Counted from the first letter of the stretch, positions 26,916 through 36,881 are shown. The stretch is 64,000 bases of DNA from Anabaena sp. UHCC 0187 (GCF_009712035.1 NZ_VILB01000007.1:62001-126000), one strand, 5' to 3'. The notes: generated from the sequence alone by a model not told the origin. Numbers and translations: made by a program.

Positions 26916-27225
26916 TTACTAAGTTACCTTTTTTCGACTTATATAACTATAGCAATTATCAAAATTTAGATCACCGACTTCTTCAAGAAGTCAGGGATCT
27001 TGTTTACTAGCGTTTAGATTTTCACTAAACTTTACTAAACACTGATATATATCTTTGGGTAGACAGATAAATAGAAAAAATAAACAGTTTTTATATCCTT
27101 GTATTGCTTGTTTTTATTCCGAAAATCATCAATGATATAAATTCATCCAGACTACGATATGGCTGAATCATTCAAAAATTGATTTTACTGAATTTTACTG
27201 ATACTGCTAGGAGCTTTTATAATTC
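26916..27225. promoter_or_regulatory. Divergent control region between the sensor kinase and kdpA
   Basis: Both divergent operons must be promoted here. It contains hairpin repeat copy 2 (26968-27000) and two tandem 10-bp repeats: TTCACTAAAC-TTTACTAAAC (27021-27040) and TTTTACTGAA-TTTTACTGAT (27183-27202). The 10-base period places the TTTACT cores on one face of the helix, as expected for a regulator dimer. The second pair ends 23 bases before the kdpA start. Confidence 0.55.
26968..27000. repeat. Hairpin repeat copy 2 in a promoter region
   Basis: AGATCACCGACTTCTTC / AAGAAGTCAGGGATCT forms a near-perfect hairpin. Unlike the other copies it does not follow a gene but sits between two divergent starts. 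Confidence 0.7.
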
Positions 27226-28905
27226 ATGTTACAAGGTTGGATGCAAATTGCATTGACATTAATTATCGTCATTGCCACTACTCCCTTACTAGGGAGATAT
27301 ATCGCTCGCGTTTTTCTAGGAGAAAAAACACTGCTAGACTCTGTTTTAAATCCCTTAGAAAGAATAATATTTGTATTAAGTGGAGTTCGTCCAGAAGATG
27401 AAATGACAGGTTGGGGATATGCCAAAGCGGTACTTTATAGTAATCTTGTCATGGCAATTTTGGTATTTGCCATCTTCATGACTCAAGGATTTTTACCACT
27501 AAATCCTACAGGATTAAAAGCACCAAATTGGGATTTGGCATTACATACCACTCTCTCCTTTTTAACTAACACAGATCAACAACATTACTCTGGAGAAACA
27601 ACATATAGTTATGCTAGTCAAACCTTTGCTTTAGGTTTTTTAATGTTTACCTCAGCAGCCACAGGTTTAGCGGTGGGTATTGCCTTTATTCGTGGTTTAA
27701 CGGGGAGAGGATTAGGTAACTTTTATGGTGATTTAACTAAAGCAATTACCCGAATTTTACTACCTATGTCTATTGTCGGGGGATTATTATTAATCATGGC
27801 TGGTGTCCCCGAAACCCTTGCAGGAGTAGCAACAGCCACAACATTAGAAGGAGCAACACAAGCGATCGCTCGCGGACCAGTTGCTCACTTTGAAATTATC
27901 AAACAAATTGGTGAAAATGGCGGCGGTTTTTTTGGTGTTAACTCAGCCCACCCCTTTGAAAATCCCAACGGTTTTTCTAATTTATTAGCAACTTGGGCAA
28001 TGATTTCTATTCCTTCAGCTTTTATTTACACTTACGGAGTATTCGCTAATAATCTCAAACAAGCATGGTTAGTATTTTGGATGGTATTTATCATCTTTAT
28101 TTTCTTAGTAGCAATAACAGCAATTGGTGAATATCAAGGAAATCCACTTGTTAATTCCTTGTTAGGATCACAGCAACCTAACTTAGAAGGAAAAGAAGTC
28201 AGATTTGGTTGGGCGCAAACAGCACTTTGGGCAGTGATGACAACAGCAACAATGTGTGGTGCTGTCAACGGAATGCACGATTCCTTAATGCCACCTGGCG
28301 GATTTTCCACCCTCTCAAATCTGTTTTTACAAATTATTTGGGGAGGACAAGGAACAGGCACAGCATATTTATTTATCTACTTGATTTTGGCAGTATTCCT
28401 GACTGGTTTAATGGTAGGAAGAACACCAGAATTTTTAGGACGAAAAATTGAAAAACAAGAAATAGTTCTTTCCAGTGTAATTTTATTAGTTCATCCTTTC
28501 GCAGTTTTAATCCCTTGGGCAATAGTTTTTGCCTTTCCTGACGTGCTTTCAGGTATTAGTAACCCAGGATTTCATGGAGTTTCTCAAGTAGTTTATGAAT
28601 ACGCTTCTGCTGCTGCCAATAACGGTTCTGGTTTTGAAGGATTGGGAGATAATACCCTGTGGTGGAATCTCAGCACCAGTGTCAGCATTTTAGCCGGTCG
28701 TTACATTCCTATCATCGCTTTACTATTATTAGCAGATGGTATTTCTAGAAAACAACCAGTTCCCATGACTGCCGGTACTCTCAGAACAGATACTCGTTTA
28801 TTTACCGGAGTTACAGGAGGAGTAATTTTAATTCTGGGGGCGCTAACCTTCTTTCCCGTATTAGTTTTAGGTCCAATTGCAGAATGGTTTTTAATTGCCA
28901 AATAA
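27226..28905 (+). CDS. kdpA: K+-transporting ATPase subunit A
   Basis: A 559-residue membrane protein, usual KdpA length, with about ten hydrophobic helices and the selectivity-filter-like loops ([56 protein letters not shown]). KdpA binds and translocates K+ in the high-affinity KdpFABC pump induced by low K+ or salt/desiccation stress. First gene of kdpA-B-G-C-D. A dispersed repeat (28943-28980) separates it from kdpB. Confidence 0.96.
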   Translation: MLQGWMQIALTLIIVIATTPLLGRYIARVFLGEKTLLDSVLNPLERIIFVLSGVRPEDEMTGWGYAKAVLYSNLVMAILVFAIFMTQGFLPLNPTGLKAPNWDLALHTTLSFLTNTDQQHYSGETTYSYASQTFALGFLMFTSAATGLAVGIAFIRGLTGRGLGNFYGDLTKAITRILLPMSIVGGLLLIMAGVPETLAGVATATTLEGATQAIARGPVAHFEIIKQIGENGGGFFGVNSAHPFENPNGFSNLLATWAMISIPSAFIYTYGVFANNLKQAWLVFWMVFIIFIFLVAITAIGEYQGNPLVNSLLGSQQPNLEGKEVRFGWAQTALWAVMTTATMCGAVNGMHDSLMPPGGFSTLSNLFLQIIWGGQGTGTAYLFIYLILAVFLTGLMVGRTPEFLGRKIEKQEIVLSSVILLVHPFAVLIPWAIVFAFPDVLSGISNPGFHGVSQVVYEYASAAANNGSGFEGLGDNTLWWNLSTSVSILAGRYIPIIALLLLADGISRKQPVPMTAGTLRTDTRLFTGVTGGVILILGALTFFPVLVLGPIAEWFLIAK

Positions 28906-28942
28906 ACTTATGACCTACAAAAAATATCTTTCAATCTTTCAT

Positions 28943-28980
28943 TTCTCTGCGTCCTCTGCGCCTCTGCGGTTCGTTCTCCT
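28943..28980 (+). repeat. Dispersed 'CTCTGCGTCTCTGCG' repeat between kdpA and kdpB
   Basis: TTCTCTGCGTCCTCTGCG then CCTCTGCGGTTCGTTCTCC. The same repeat family occurs inside ileS at 46957-46989. Confidence 0.7.
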
Positions 28981-28998
28981 ATAAATAACTAAACATCC

Positions 28999-31065
28999 AT
29001 GAAAACTACAAAAACTCGACAAGAACGGAAACATACTCCCAAGGTTAAAAATACTGGAATTTATTCTAGGGCATTTAAACAAGCGTTTGTCAAATTAGAC
29101 CCACGCAATATGCTAAAAAATCCAGTTATGTTTTTAGTATGGGTGGGGACGATTGTTACGGTTTTAGTAACTATTGAACCAAATCTTTTTGGGGTTAATC
29201 CTGATAAAAATCCTCGGCTTTTTAACGGTCTAATTATGATAATTCTGTTCTTTACTCTTGTGTTTGCAAATTTTGCGGAAGCTGTGGCTGAAGGAAGAGG
29301 AAAAGCACAAGCTGACTCATTACGGGCGACAAAATCCGATGTCACAGCCCGAAAACTGCTTCCTGACGGTTCTATTCAAGAAGTTAGTTCCGCTACTCTG
29401 CGACGTGGTGATCAAATTAAAGTTATCGCTGGTGATGTTATCCCCGCAGACGGAGAAGTAATTGGTGGAGTAGCTGCTGTAGATGAATCTGCTATTACTG
29501 GAGAATCTGCACCAGTTTTAAAGCAACCGGGAACTGATATTGCTAGTTCTGTTACGGGAGGAACGCGCATTAATTCTGATGAATTAACTATTAGGGTAAC
29601 ATCAGATCCTGGTCAAGGTTTTATTGACCGCATGATTGCTTTAGTAGAAGGCGCTTCTCGCACTAAAACCCCGAATGAAATTGCTTTAACTGTACTTTTA
29701 GCAGTGCTAACTCAAGTTTTTTTAGTGGTAATTGTCACGCTACCTACAGTGTCAGTTTATGTTAAGTCACCTGTAAGTATTGCCGTCTTAATTGCTTTAT
29801 TGGTGGCGTTAATTCCGACAACAATTGGCGGATTATTGAGTGCAATTGGCATTGCCGGAATGGATAGAGTTGCTCAATTTAACGTCATAGCTACTTCTGG
29901 CAGGGCTGTAGAAGCCTGTGGAGATATTAACACTTTGGTTTTAGATAAAACGGGAACAATTACATTAGGAAACCGCATGGCGGAGGAATTTATTCCTGTT
30001 AAAGGTCATTCCCTCAATGAAGTTGCCCAAATTTCCTTAGCATCCAGTATTTTTGATGAAACTCCCGAAGGAAAATCAATTGTTAAATTAGCCGAATCAT
30101 TAGGAGCAAAATTGAGTTTTAGTCCCACAACTGCGGAGGGGATTGAATTTTCAGCAAAAACGCGCATGAGTGGGATTGATTTACCGAATGGAGTAGAAAT
30201 TCGTAAAGGTGCTGTAGACGCAATTAAAGGATTTGTGCGTTCTCGAAATGGACAATTAACGCCAGAACTCGATACGGCTTATGAGCGAGTTTCTAAATTA
30301 GGAGGAACACCATTAGCAATTTGTCAAAATAATGATATTTACGGTGTAATTTATCTCAAAGATATTATTAAACCGGGGATTAAAGAACGATTTGATCAAA
30401 TGCGAAGAATGGGAATTAAAACTATAATGCTGACAGGAGATAACCGTCTTACTGCTTCAGTAATTGCAGAAGAAGCTGGTGTAGATGATTTTATTGCTGA
30501 AGCAACTCCAGAGGATAAAATTGAAGTAATTCGCAATGAACAAGCTCAAGGAAAATTAGTTGCTATGACTGGAGATGGTACTAATGATGCCCCAGCTTTA
30601 GCTCAAGCAAATGTGGGTGTGGCTATGAATTCTGGTACACAAGCGGCGAAGGAAGCTGCTAATATGGTGGACTTGGATTCTGACCCGACAAAATTAATTG
30701 ATATCGTCACTATTGGTAAACAGTTACTAATTACTCGTGGGGCTTTAACAACTTTTTCTCTGGCTAATGATATCGCTAAATACTTCGCAATTATTCCGGC
30801 AATTTTTCCAGGTATTGGTGTTAGTGGTTTAAATATTATGGGTTTAGTAAGTACCCAATCGGCGGTTTTATCAGCTTTGATTTACAACGCTTTAATTATT
30901 CCCGCGTTGATTCCCTTAGCGTTAACTGGTGTGAAATTTCGTCCTCTCTCTGCTGACCAACTTTTGCAACGGAATATCTTTATTTACGGATTAGGTGGTG
31001 TTATTGCTCCTTTTATTGCTATCAAAATTATTGACGTTTTCATTGCATCTGTAGGATTAGCTTAA
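28999..31065 (+). CDS. kdpB: K+-transporting P-type ATPase subunit B
   Basis: The 688-residue catalytic subunit. It shows the A-domain TGES motif (ITGESAPV), the phosphorylation site DKTGTIT, the nucleotide site (KGAVDAI), MLTGDN and the hinge TGDGTNDAPALAQANVGVAM. It hydrolyses ATP to power K+ uptake through KdpA. A slightly basic N-terminal extension of about 20 residues precedes the family core. Confidence 0.97.
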   Translation: MKTTKTRQERKHTPKVKNTGIYSRAFKQAFVKLDPRNMLKNPVMFLVWVGTIVTVLVTIEPNLFGVNPDKNPRLFNGLIMIILFFTLVFANFAEAVAEGRGKAQADSLRATKSDVTARKLLPDGSIQEVSSATLRRGDQIKVIAGDVIPADGEVIGGVAAVDESAITGESAPVLKQPGTDIASSVTGGTRINSDELTIRVTSDPGQGFIDRMIALVEGASRTKTPNEIALTVLLAVLTQVFLVVIVTLPTVSVYVKSPVSIAVLIALLVALIPTTIGGLLSAIGIAGMDRVAQFNVIATSGRAVEACGDINTLVLDKTGTITLGNRMAEEFIPVKGHSLNEVAQISLASSIFDETPEGKSIVKLAESLGAKLSFSPTTAEGIEFSAKTRMSGIDLPNGVEIRKGAVDAIKGFVRSRNGQLTPELDTAYERVSKLGGTPLAICQNNDIYGVIYLKDIIKPGIKERFDQMRRMGIKTIMLTGDNRLTASVIAEEAGVDDFIAEATPEDKIEVIRNEQAQGKLVAMTGDGTNDAPALAQANVGVAMNSGTQAAKEAANMVDLDSDPTKLIDIVTIGKQLLITRGALTTFSLANDIAKYFAIIPAIFPGIGVSGLNIMGLVSTQSAVLSALIYNALIIPALIPLALTGVKFRPLSADQLLQRNIFIYGLGGVIAPFIAIKIIDVFIASVGLA

Positions 31066-31071
31066 TTAATT

Positions 31072-31290
31072 ATGGAATATTTATCAATGGCAATTTCTAA
31101 AGGTCATCGTGTTCCGCTAAGTTTGTTTTTACTACTTTGCTTCAACTTGTTATTAGCACCAGCAGTTCAAGCCGCTACTCCAGTAGCAGAATCGCGTTTT
31201 TCGGCTTACACAATTACTTTGTTGGGGCTTGTTATTCTCAGTCTTTGTGTTTATTTGTTTGTTGTGATTTTTCAGCCGGAGAGGTTTTAA
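31072..31290 (+). CDS. kdpG: Small Kdp membrane protein (KdpG of Anabaena; KdpF-like end)
   Basis: A 72-residue protein that starts six bases after kdpB. It has an N-terminal hydrophobic stretch ending in VQAATPVAES, resembling a signal peptide, and a second helix ending YLFVVIFQPERF, which matches the end of the KdpF stabilising peptide. Anabaena kdp operons are known to carry an extra gene, kdpG, at this place. It probably stabilises the pump complex; the N-terminal extension distinguishes it from E. coli KdpF. Confidence 0.8.
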   Translation: MEYLSMAISKGHRVPLSLFLLLCFNLLLAPAVQAATPVAESRFSAYTITLLGLVILSLCVYLFVVIFQPERF

Positions 31291-31303
31291 GATGAACCAT
31301 ATT

Positions 31304-31350
31304 TTTTATTTCGCGCAGAGACGCTAAGGAGCAAAGGCGCAAAGGAAGAA
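31304..31350 (-). repeat. Dispersed repeat between kdpG and kdpC
   Basis: TTTCGCGCAGAGACGCTAAG followed by GAGC, AAAGGCGC, AAAGGAAGAAAT. Near copy of 7616-7663 and inverse of about 3799-3836. It lies inside the operon between coding regions. Confidence 0.7.
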
Positions 31351-31390
31351 ATATATTTTGTTGTGGTTTTTAAATCAGGGAGGTTTGAAT

Positions 31391-32002
31391 ATGAGTCAGA
31401 GGCATCAAGTTAGTAAAGCGATTCGTTCGACTTTGGTTTTGTGGGTACTAACGGCTTTTATTTATCCGTTATTTATGTTAGTTTCGGGGCAATTTGCTTT
31501 TTCTTATCAGGCAAATGGGAGTTTAATTAGAAGTTCTCAAGGTGTGATTATTGGTTCAGCTTTAATCGGTCAACCTTTTGCCAGCGAAAAGTATTTTTGG
31601 GGTCGTCCTAGCACTACTAATTACAGCACAGCAGACCCAAAAAAGGATGAAGCTGGTGTTTTGAAGACTGGGGTATCTGGTGCTAGTAATTTAGCTCCGA
31701 GTAATCCAGCATTGTTGGAACGTATTAACGGAAATGAAGGTGAAATTAATAAACTTAAAAAAGCGGGTATCCAAGCTACGGCGGATTTGGTTTATACTTC
31801 TGGTTCAAGTCTTGATCCTCACATTACTCCTGAAGGTGCTAAGGTACAAGTTGCACGAGTAGCGAAAGCGCGAGGAATTGAACCAAAGCAACTGGAAACT
31901 TTAATTTCTCAAAACACAGATGGTCGCTTTTTGGGTATATTTGGTGAACCTGGTGTGAATGTTTTGAACCTAAATTTATCATTGGATAAAATTAGCAAAT
32001 AA
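31391..32002 (+). CDS. kdpC: K+-transporting ATPase subunit C
   Basis: A 203-residue subunit with one N-terminal membrane helix (TLVLWVLTAFIYPLFMLVSG) and the typical QPFASEKYFWGRPS, GASNLAPSNPAL and DPHITPEGA segments. KdpC assists ATP binding to KdpB. ATG 31391 has a GGGAGG site eight bases upstream; the longer frame to 31358 is unlikely. Confidence 0.95.
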   Translation: MSQRHQVSKAIRSTLVLWVLTAFIYPLFMLVSGQFAFSYQANGSLIRSSQGVIIGSALIGQPFASEKYFWGRPSTTNYSTADPKKDEAGVLKTGVSGASNLAPSNPALLERINGNEGEINKLKKAGIQATADLVYTSGSSLDPHITPEGAKVQVARVAKARGIEPKQLETLISQNTDGRFLGIFGEPGVNVLNLNLSLDKISK

Positions 32003-32016
32003 GTAGGAATTTGTTC

Positions 32017-33138
32017 ATGTTTCATCCCAATACACCCTCTCCTGATAGTTCTTATATTCGTCCGGCTCGACGAGGAAAGCATAAAATATTTATTGGTATG
32101 GCTCCCGGTGTGGGGAAAACCTATAAAATGCTGGAAGAGGCACATCAACTTAAAAAAGAAGGTATTGATGTTGTGATTGGCTTTTTGGAAACTCATGGAC
32201 GCAAAGATACGGCTGTAAAAGCTGTAGGATTGGAGGTAATTCCGAGAAAAGTCATTATTCACAAAAATATCAACCTCCAAGAAATGGATACAAATGCGAT
32301 TTTAGATCGCTCTCCTCAACTGGTTTTAATTGATGAATTAGCCCATACAAATGTCCCTGGTTCAGTTAGAGAAAAACGCTATCAAGATGTCGAATTAATT
32401 TTAGCGGCTGGGATAGATGTTTACTCGACTGTGAATATTCAACATCTGGAAAGTTTGAATGATTTAGTAGCACGAATTACGGGTGTTGTGGTGCGAGAAC
32501 GGATTCCTGATAGATTATTAGATGAAGCTGATGCTGTGGTTGTGATTGATGTGACTCCAGAAACTTTAGAAGAACGGTTGCAAGAAGGTAAAATCTATAC
32601 TCCTGATAAAATTGAGCAGTCCCTACAAAACTTTTTTCAACGGCGGAATCTGATTGCTTTACGAGAATTAGCATTAAGAGAAGTTGCTGATACTGTTGAA
32701 GAAGAAGCAAATACTTCTATTGCTGCTGGACAAATTCGCAATGTTCACGAACGGGTTTTAGTATGTGTATCTACTTATCCTAATTCGATTCAATTATTAC
32801 GGCGTGGGGCGCGACTTGCCAGTTATATGAATGCGAAATTTTATACTGTATTTGTTGCGAGTCCTGAACGATTTCTTAGTAAGGAAGAAAGTTTACATAT
32901 TCATACTTGTGAGCAACTTTGCAAAGAATTTGCTGGTGAATTTATCCATGTTAAAAGTAATAATGTTCCTCAAGCGATCGCTCAAGTTGCTACAACTCAT
33001 CATATCACTCAAATAGTCATCGGTGAAAGTCAGCAACCCCGATGGAAAAGATTTTTTAAACGCTCTTTCACACAACGCTTGCTGGAGTTAATCAGAAATC
33101 AGAACATAGATTTACACATTATCGCTACAGAGAAATAA
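32017..33138 (+). CDS. kdpD: Truncated KdpD: N-terminal KdpD domain plus Usp domain, no kinase
   Basis: The 373-residue protein matches only the cytoplasmic N-terminus of KdpD: Walker A GMAPGVGKT (27-35), LIDELAHTN, the domain around YSTVNIQHLESLND, then a universal-stress-like domain to the end. The 4-TM sensor and histidine-kinase parts of E. coli KdpD are absent, as known in Anabaena kdp operons. Its start overlaps no gene but follows kdpC by 14 bases. A partner kinase may be the divergent 4-TM kinase at 25806-26915. Confidence 0.92.
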   Translation: MFHPNTPSPDSSYIRPARRGKHKIFIGMAPGVGKTYKMLEEAHQLKKEGIDVVIGFLETHGRKDTAVKAVGLEVIPRKVIIHKNINLQEMDTNAILDRSPQLVLIDELAHTNVPGSVREKRYQDVELILAAGIDVYSTVNIQHLESLNDLVARITGVVVRERIPDRLLDEADAVVVIDVTPETLEERLQEGKIYTPDKIEQSLQNFFQRRNLIALRELALREVADTVEEEANTSIAAGQIRNVHERVLVCVSTYPNSIQLLRRGARLASYMNAKFYTVFVASPERFLSKEESLHIHTCEQLCKEFAGEFIHVKSNNVPQAIAQVATTHHITQIVIGESQQPRWKRFFKRSFTQRLLELIRNQNIDLHIIATEK

Positions 33139-33362
33139 ATTTTAATATTTGTGAATCTATCTTAGATAAGATGCAACTTTATGATTTTTTGTATAGGGTG
33201 AATATCAAACCTGCTCCGAAAAATCTATCCTCACAAGTTACTCAAATTCTTGGTGTATAAATATAATTGGTACTGAAGGTTAAGGCTGATTTTAGCAAAA
33301 ATTAACCTAAAAGGCCAGATATAATCATTATCATTAGTTAGCAACTTAACATCGAGGTATAT
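33139..33362 (+). promoter_or_regulatory. Intergenic region before the Usp gene with possible promoter
   Basis: No gene. A TATAAT occurs at 33320-33325, 37 bases before the Usp start. It overlaps TAATCATTATC (33322-33332), which equals half of a Fur-box consensus, too little to claim iron control. Confidence 0.35.
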
Positions 33363-33893
33363 ATGTTTAATAGAATTCTAGTTGCGGTAGATCGTTCAGA
33401 TATGAGCATAAAAGTTTTTGAGCAAGCTTTATCTTTAGCCAAGATCACATCTGCAAGCTTAATGTTACTGCACGTTTTATCACAGGAAGAAGAAGGCAGT
33501 CCTGAAGCCCTGGTTTATCCGAATATTGACTACTATCCCGGTTGGAATGAGCAAAGTTTTAAATTATACCAAGAGCATTGGGAAAAATTTAAAAATGAAG
33601 GTTTGCAGATGTTACAGTCATGGAGCGCCCAAGCTAATACATCCGGTGTTAATACGGAGTTTACGCAAAATGCTGGTAGTCCAGGCAGAATGATTTGTGA
33701 ATTAGCTACCACTTGGAATGCTGATCTGATTATGATGGGACGACGGGGACGTTCTGGAATAGCAGAATTTTTTCTCGGTAGTGTGAGTAACTATGTGTTG
33801 CATCATGCACCTTGTTCCGTGCAGATTGTCCATCTTCCTATTAGTTCCAAAGCGGTAGAGGCTACTTCAAAAACTACCACTTTTAGTAACTAA
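33363..33893 (+). CDS. Universal stress protein (UspA family)
   Basis: A 176-residue Usp domain: N-terminal ILVAVDRSDMS, a central variable region, and the ATP-binding signature GRRGRSGIAEFFLGSVSNYVLHHAPCSVQIV. Usp proteins bind ATP and accumulate under stress. It lies between the kdp and hox groups with gaps on both sides (224 and 57 bases), so it may be independent; the short gap to hoxE leaves little room for a separate hox promoter. Confidence 0.92.
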   Translation: MFNRILVAVDRSDMSIKVFEQALSLAKITSASLMLLHVLSQEEEGSPEALVYPNIDYYPGWNEQSFKLYQEHWEKFKNEGLQMLQSWSAQANTSGVNTEFTQNAGSPGRMICELATTWNADLIMMGRRGRSGIAEFFLGSVSNYVLHHAPCSVQIVHLPISSKAVEATSKTTTFSN

Positions 33894-33950
33894 GGCAAAG
33901 GTAAGAGGTAAAATATTTACCGATTACCAATCCTATAACGTGGAAAAAAT

Positions 33951-34463
33951 ATGAAAACATCAGTTCCACCTCCTACAACCCATCCCAGTGGGGACAAGCG
34001 GTTAAAGATGTTGGACGCAACCATCAAGCGTCATCAATATCAACAAGATGCACTGATTGAAATTCTGCATCGGGCTTCCGAACTATTTGGTTATTTAGAA
34101 CTGGATTTATTATTGTACATTTCCCATAGCCTGAAATTACCACCTAGTCGGGTCTATGGGGTAGCTACCTTCTATCATTTGTTTTCCCTAGCACCGAAAG
34201 GGGTTCATAACTGTGTGGTGTGTACAGGTACAGCTTGTTATGTCAAAGGCTCACAGACTATCTTAACTAAGTTAGAGCAGTTTACGCAAATTCACGCAGG
34301 AGAAACTACCCCAGATGGTCAAATTTCTCTGATGACGGCTAGATGTTTGGGGGCTTGTGGAATTGCCCCAGCGGTGGTGTTTGATGGCGCTGTTTTAGGT
34401 AATCAAACCCCGGAATCAGTATCTGAAAAAGTGGGAGAATGGCTGCAAAATGGAACTAAATGA
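33951..34463 (+). CDS. hoxE: Bidirectional hydrogenase diaphorase subunit HoxE
   Basis: A 170-residue NuoE-like protein binding one [2Fe-2S] cluster through [10 protein letters not shown] and [11 protein letters not shown]. HoxE joins HoxF and HoxU to form the diaphorase that connects NAD(P)H or ferredoxin to the [NiFe] hydrogenase. Stop overlaps the hoxF start by 14 bases. Confidence 0.95.
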   Translation: MKTSVPPPTTHPSGDKRLKMLDATIKRHQYQQDALIEILHRASELFGYLELDLLLYISHSLKLPPSRVYGVATFYHLFSLAPKGVHNCVVCTGTACYVKGSQTILTKLEQFTQIHAGETTPDGQISLMTARCLGACGIAPAVVFDGAVLGNQTPESVSEKVGEWLQNGTK

Positions 34464-36054
34464 ATTATTAGAAATTGGTCAAAAAGAACGTTCTCAACAG
34501 AAATCTGTGCAGATTCGGTGTTGTACCGCTGCCGGTTGTTTGTCTTCTCACTCCCAAGCTGTCAAAGATCATCTTGAAGCATCTGTGAAAGCTGCGGGTT
34601 TAGAAGATACTGTCCAGGTTTCTGGTGTGGGTTGTATGCGTTTGTGCTGTCAAGGACCATTGGTACAGGTGGATACAGCCGAACATCCTACGGAATCAAA
34701 GTTGTATGAAAAAGTTATCCCAGAAAATGCAGCAGAAATTATTGCGGGGGTAAATGGAGAAACCACAAATTTACAACAGGGTGATTTAAATCAGCCATTT
34801 TTTAGCGGTCAATTCCCCATTGTTTTGGAAAATAGCGGCAAAATTGATCCCGAACGCATTCAAGCGTACATTGCGGCTGATGGTTATCAAGCACTTTACC
34901 AAGTGCTGCGAGAAATGAAACCCAGTCAGGTAGTGGAAACCATTACCAAAAGTGGTTTGCGGGGACGGGGTGGGGCTGGTTATCCCACAGGTTTAAAATG
35001 GGGGACAGTGGCAAAATCCCCCGGTGAGAAAAAGTTTGTGATTTGTAATGCTGATGAAGGTGATCCCGGTGCATTCATGGATCGCAGTGTATTAGAAAGT
35101 GATCCCCATCGGGTTTTGGAAGGAATGGCGATCGCTGCCTACTCCATCGGTGCAAATCAAGGCTATATCTATGTTAGAGCCGAATATCCCATTGCTATTC
35201 AACGGCTAGAAACGGCAATTCGTCAAGCCCAACGCTTAGGACTTTTAGGTTCACAAATCTTTGATTCTCCCTTTGATTTTAAACTCGAAATCCGCATCGG
35301 TGCCGGGGCTTATGTGTGCGGCGAAGAAACGGCTTTAATGGCTTCGATTGAAGGTAAACGCGGTGTCCCTCATCCCCGCCCACCTTATCCCGCTGAGTCC
35401 GGTTTATGGGGCTATCCGACGTTAATTAACAACGTGGAAACCTTTGCAAATATCGCGCCCATTGTCCGTAAAGGTGCTGATTGGTTTGCTAATATTGGCA
35501 CTGGTAAAAGCAAAGGCACAAAGGTATTTGCCTTAGCTGGAAAAATCCGCAATACGGGTTTAATTGAAGTGCCAATGGGAACATCTTTACAAGAAATTGT
35601 CGAAGAAATGGGGGGAGGTGTTCCTGGTGGTATTGCTAAAGCAGTACAAACTGGCGGTCCTTCTGGGGGATGTATTCCTGCTTCCGCTTTTGCTACACCT
35701 GTAGATTATGAATCCTTAACCGCATTAGGTTCAATGATGGGTTCGGGTGGGATGATTGTTATGGATCAAACTACAAATATGGTAGATGTCGCCCGCTTTT
35801 TCATGGAATTCTGCATGGATGAATCTTGCGGTAAGTGCATTCCTTGTCGAGTGGGAACTGTGCAATTACACGGGTTATTAACAAAGATTAGTAAAGGAAA
35901 AGGTTCACTAGCTGATTTAGATTTGTTAGAGGAACTTTGCGACATGGTGAAACACACAAGTTTATGTGGTTTAGGACAGTCTGCACCAAATCCAGTTTTT
36001 AGCACTTTGCGATATTTCCATGATGAGTATTTAGCTTTGGTTAGTGGTCAGTAG
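34450..36054 (+). CDS. hoxF: Bidirectional hydrogenase diaphorase subunit HoxF
   Basis: A 534-residue NuoF-like flavoprotein: N-terminal thioredoxin-like [2Fe-2S] part ([20 protein letters not shown]), FMN/NADH region ([43 protein letters not shown]), and the 4Fe-4S motif [14 protein letters not shown]. It oxidises or reduces NAD(P)(H). Its final residues VSGQ and the TAG stop lie within a heptanucleotide repeat (36047-36072), so the native end may have been replaced. Confidence 0.96.
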   Translation: MELNELLEIGQKERSQQKSVQIRCCTAAGCLSSHSQAVKDHLEASVKAAGLEDTVQVSGVGCMRLCCQGPLVQVDTAEHPTESKLYEKVIPENAAEIIAGVNGETTNLQQGDLNQPFFSGQFPIVLENSGKIDPERIQAYIAADGYQALYQVLREMKPSQVVETITKSGLRGRGGAGYPTGLKWGTVAKSPGEKKFVICNADEGDPGAFMDRSVLESDPHRVLEGMAIAAYSIGANQGYIYVRAEYPIAIQRLETAIRQAQRLGLLGSQIFDSPFDFKLEIRIGAGAYVCGEETALMASIEGKRGVPHPRPPYPAESGLWGYPTLINNVETFANIAPIVRKGADWFANIGTGKSKGTKVFALAGKIRNTGLIEVPMGTSLQEIVEEMGGGVPGGIAKAVQTGGPSGGCIPASAFATPVDYESLTALGSMMGSGGMIVMDQTTNMVDVARFFMEFCMDESCGKCIPCRVGTVQLHGLLTKISKGKGSLADLDLLEELCDMVKHTSLCGLGQSAPNPVFSTLRYFHDEYLALVSGQ

Positions 36055-36072
36055 TCAGTTGTCAGTTGTCAG
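36047..36072 (+). repeat. Heptanucleotide tandem repeat (STRR type) covering the hoxF stop
   Basis: GTCAGTA-GTCAGTT-GTCAGTT-GTCAG: just over three 7-base units. Such short tandem repeats are scattered in heterocystous cyanobacteria. The hoxF TAG stop (36052-36054) lies in the first unit. Confidence 0.8.
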
Positions 36073-36119
36073 AATTCTTTTCCAATTTCCAATCACCCAT
36101 TACCAATTACCAAATTATT

Positions 36120-36836
36120 ATGACTGTAAAAACTTTAACAATAAATGGCGAACTTGTGAGCGCCCGTGAGGATGAAACCTTACTAGAAGCAGCACAGCAA
36201 GCTGGTATTCATATTCCTACATTATGTCATTTAGAAGGTGTAGAAGATATGGGTGCTTGTCGTTTATGTTTGGTAGAAATCGCAGGTAGTAATAAACTAC
36301 AACCTGCTTGTGTGACTAAGGTTACAGAAGGAATGGAGGTGAATACAAATAGCAATCGCTTACAAAAATATCGCCGTACAATTGTAGAAATGCTATTTGC
36401 CGAAGGGAATCATGTTTGTTCCGTTTGTGTTGCTAATGGTAACTGTGAATTACAAGATTTAGCCATAGAAATGGGCATGGATCATGTGCGATTAGAATAT
36501 CAAAATCCTCAGCGAACTGTTGATACCTCTCATCATCTTTTTGGCATAGATCATAATCGTTGTGTGCTTTGTACTCGCTGTGTGCGGGTATGTGATGAAA
36601 TCGAAGGCGCACATACTTGGGATATGGCAGGAAGAGGCTCAAAATCTCACGTTATTACTGATTTAAATCAGCCTTGGGGAACTTCCCAAACCTGTACTTC
36701 CTGTGGTAAATGTGTAAATGCTTGTCCCACAGGTGCGCTATTTGATAAAGGTTCAAGTGTTGGGGAAATGGTACATGATCGCGGTAAGATTGACTTTTTA
36801 GTAATGGCTAGAGAGAAAAAACAATGGAATTTTTAA
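36120..36836 (+). CDS. hoxU: Bidirectional hydrogenase diaphorase subunit HoxU
   Basis: From ATG 36120 the protein has 238 residues and is NuoG-N-terminus-like: [2Fe-2S] ligands in [16 protein letters not shown], the His/Cys cluster [15 protein letters not shown], then two 4Fe-4S motifs [13 protein letters not shown] and [14 protein letters not shown]. The frame extends upstream to 36066 but that part is repeat DNA (GTCAGTT units and ATTACCAATTACC), so it is not coding. Confidence 0.95.
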   Translation: MTVKTLTINGELVSAREDETLLEAAQQAGIHIPTLCHLEGVEDMGACRLCLVEIAGSNKLQPACVTKVTEGMEVNTNSNRLQKYRRTIVEMLFAEGNHVCSVCVANGNCELQDLAIEMGMDHVRLEYQNPQRTVDTSHHLFGIDHNRCVLCTRCVRVCDEIEGAHTWDMAGRGSKSHVITDLNQPWGTSQTCTSCGKCVNACPTGALFDKGSSVGEMVHDRGKIDFLVMAREKKQWNF

Positions 36837-36881
36837 TCCTATATTTATATAGCAATAAATAACTTACAAAAAATCAATCTC

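Noticed and set aside
33321-33337. Fur box before the universal stress gene
   Set aside because: Only the half TAATCATTATC matches the consensus; the other half does not, and AT-rich DNA gives such matches by chance.
36066-36119. Longer N-terminus for HoxU
   Set aside because: The extra 18 codons are encoded by heptamer and ATTACC repeats and lie before the conserved MTVKTLTI start.
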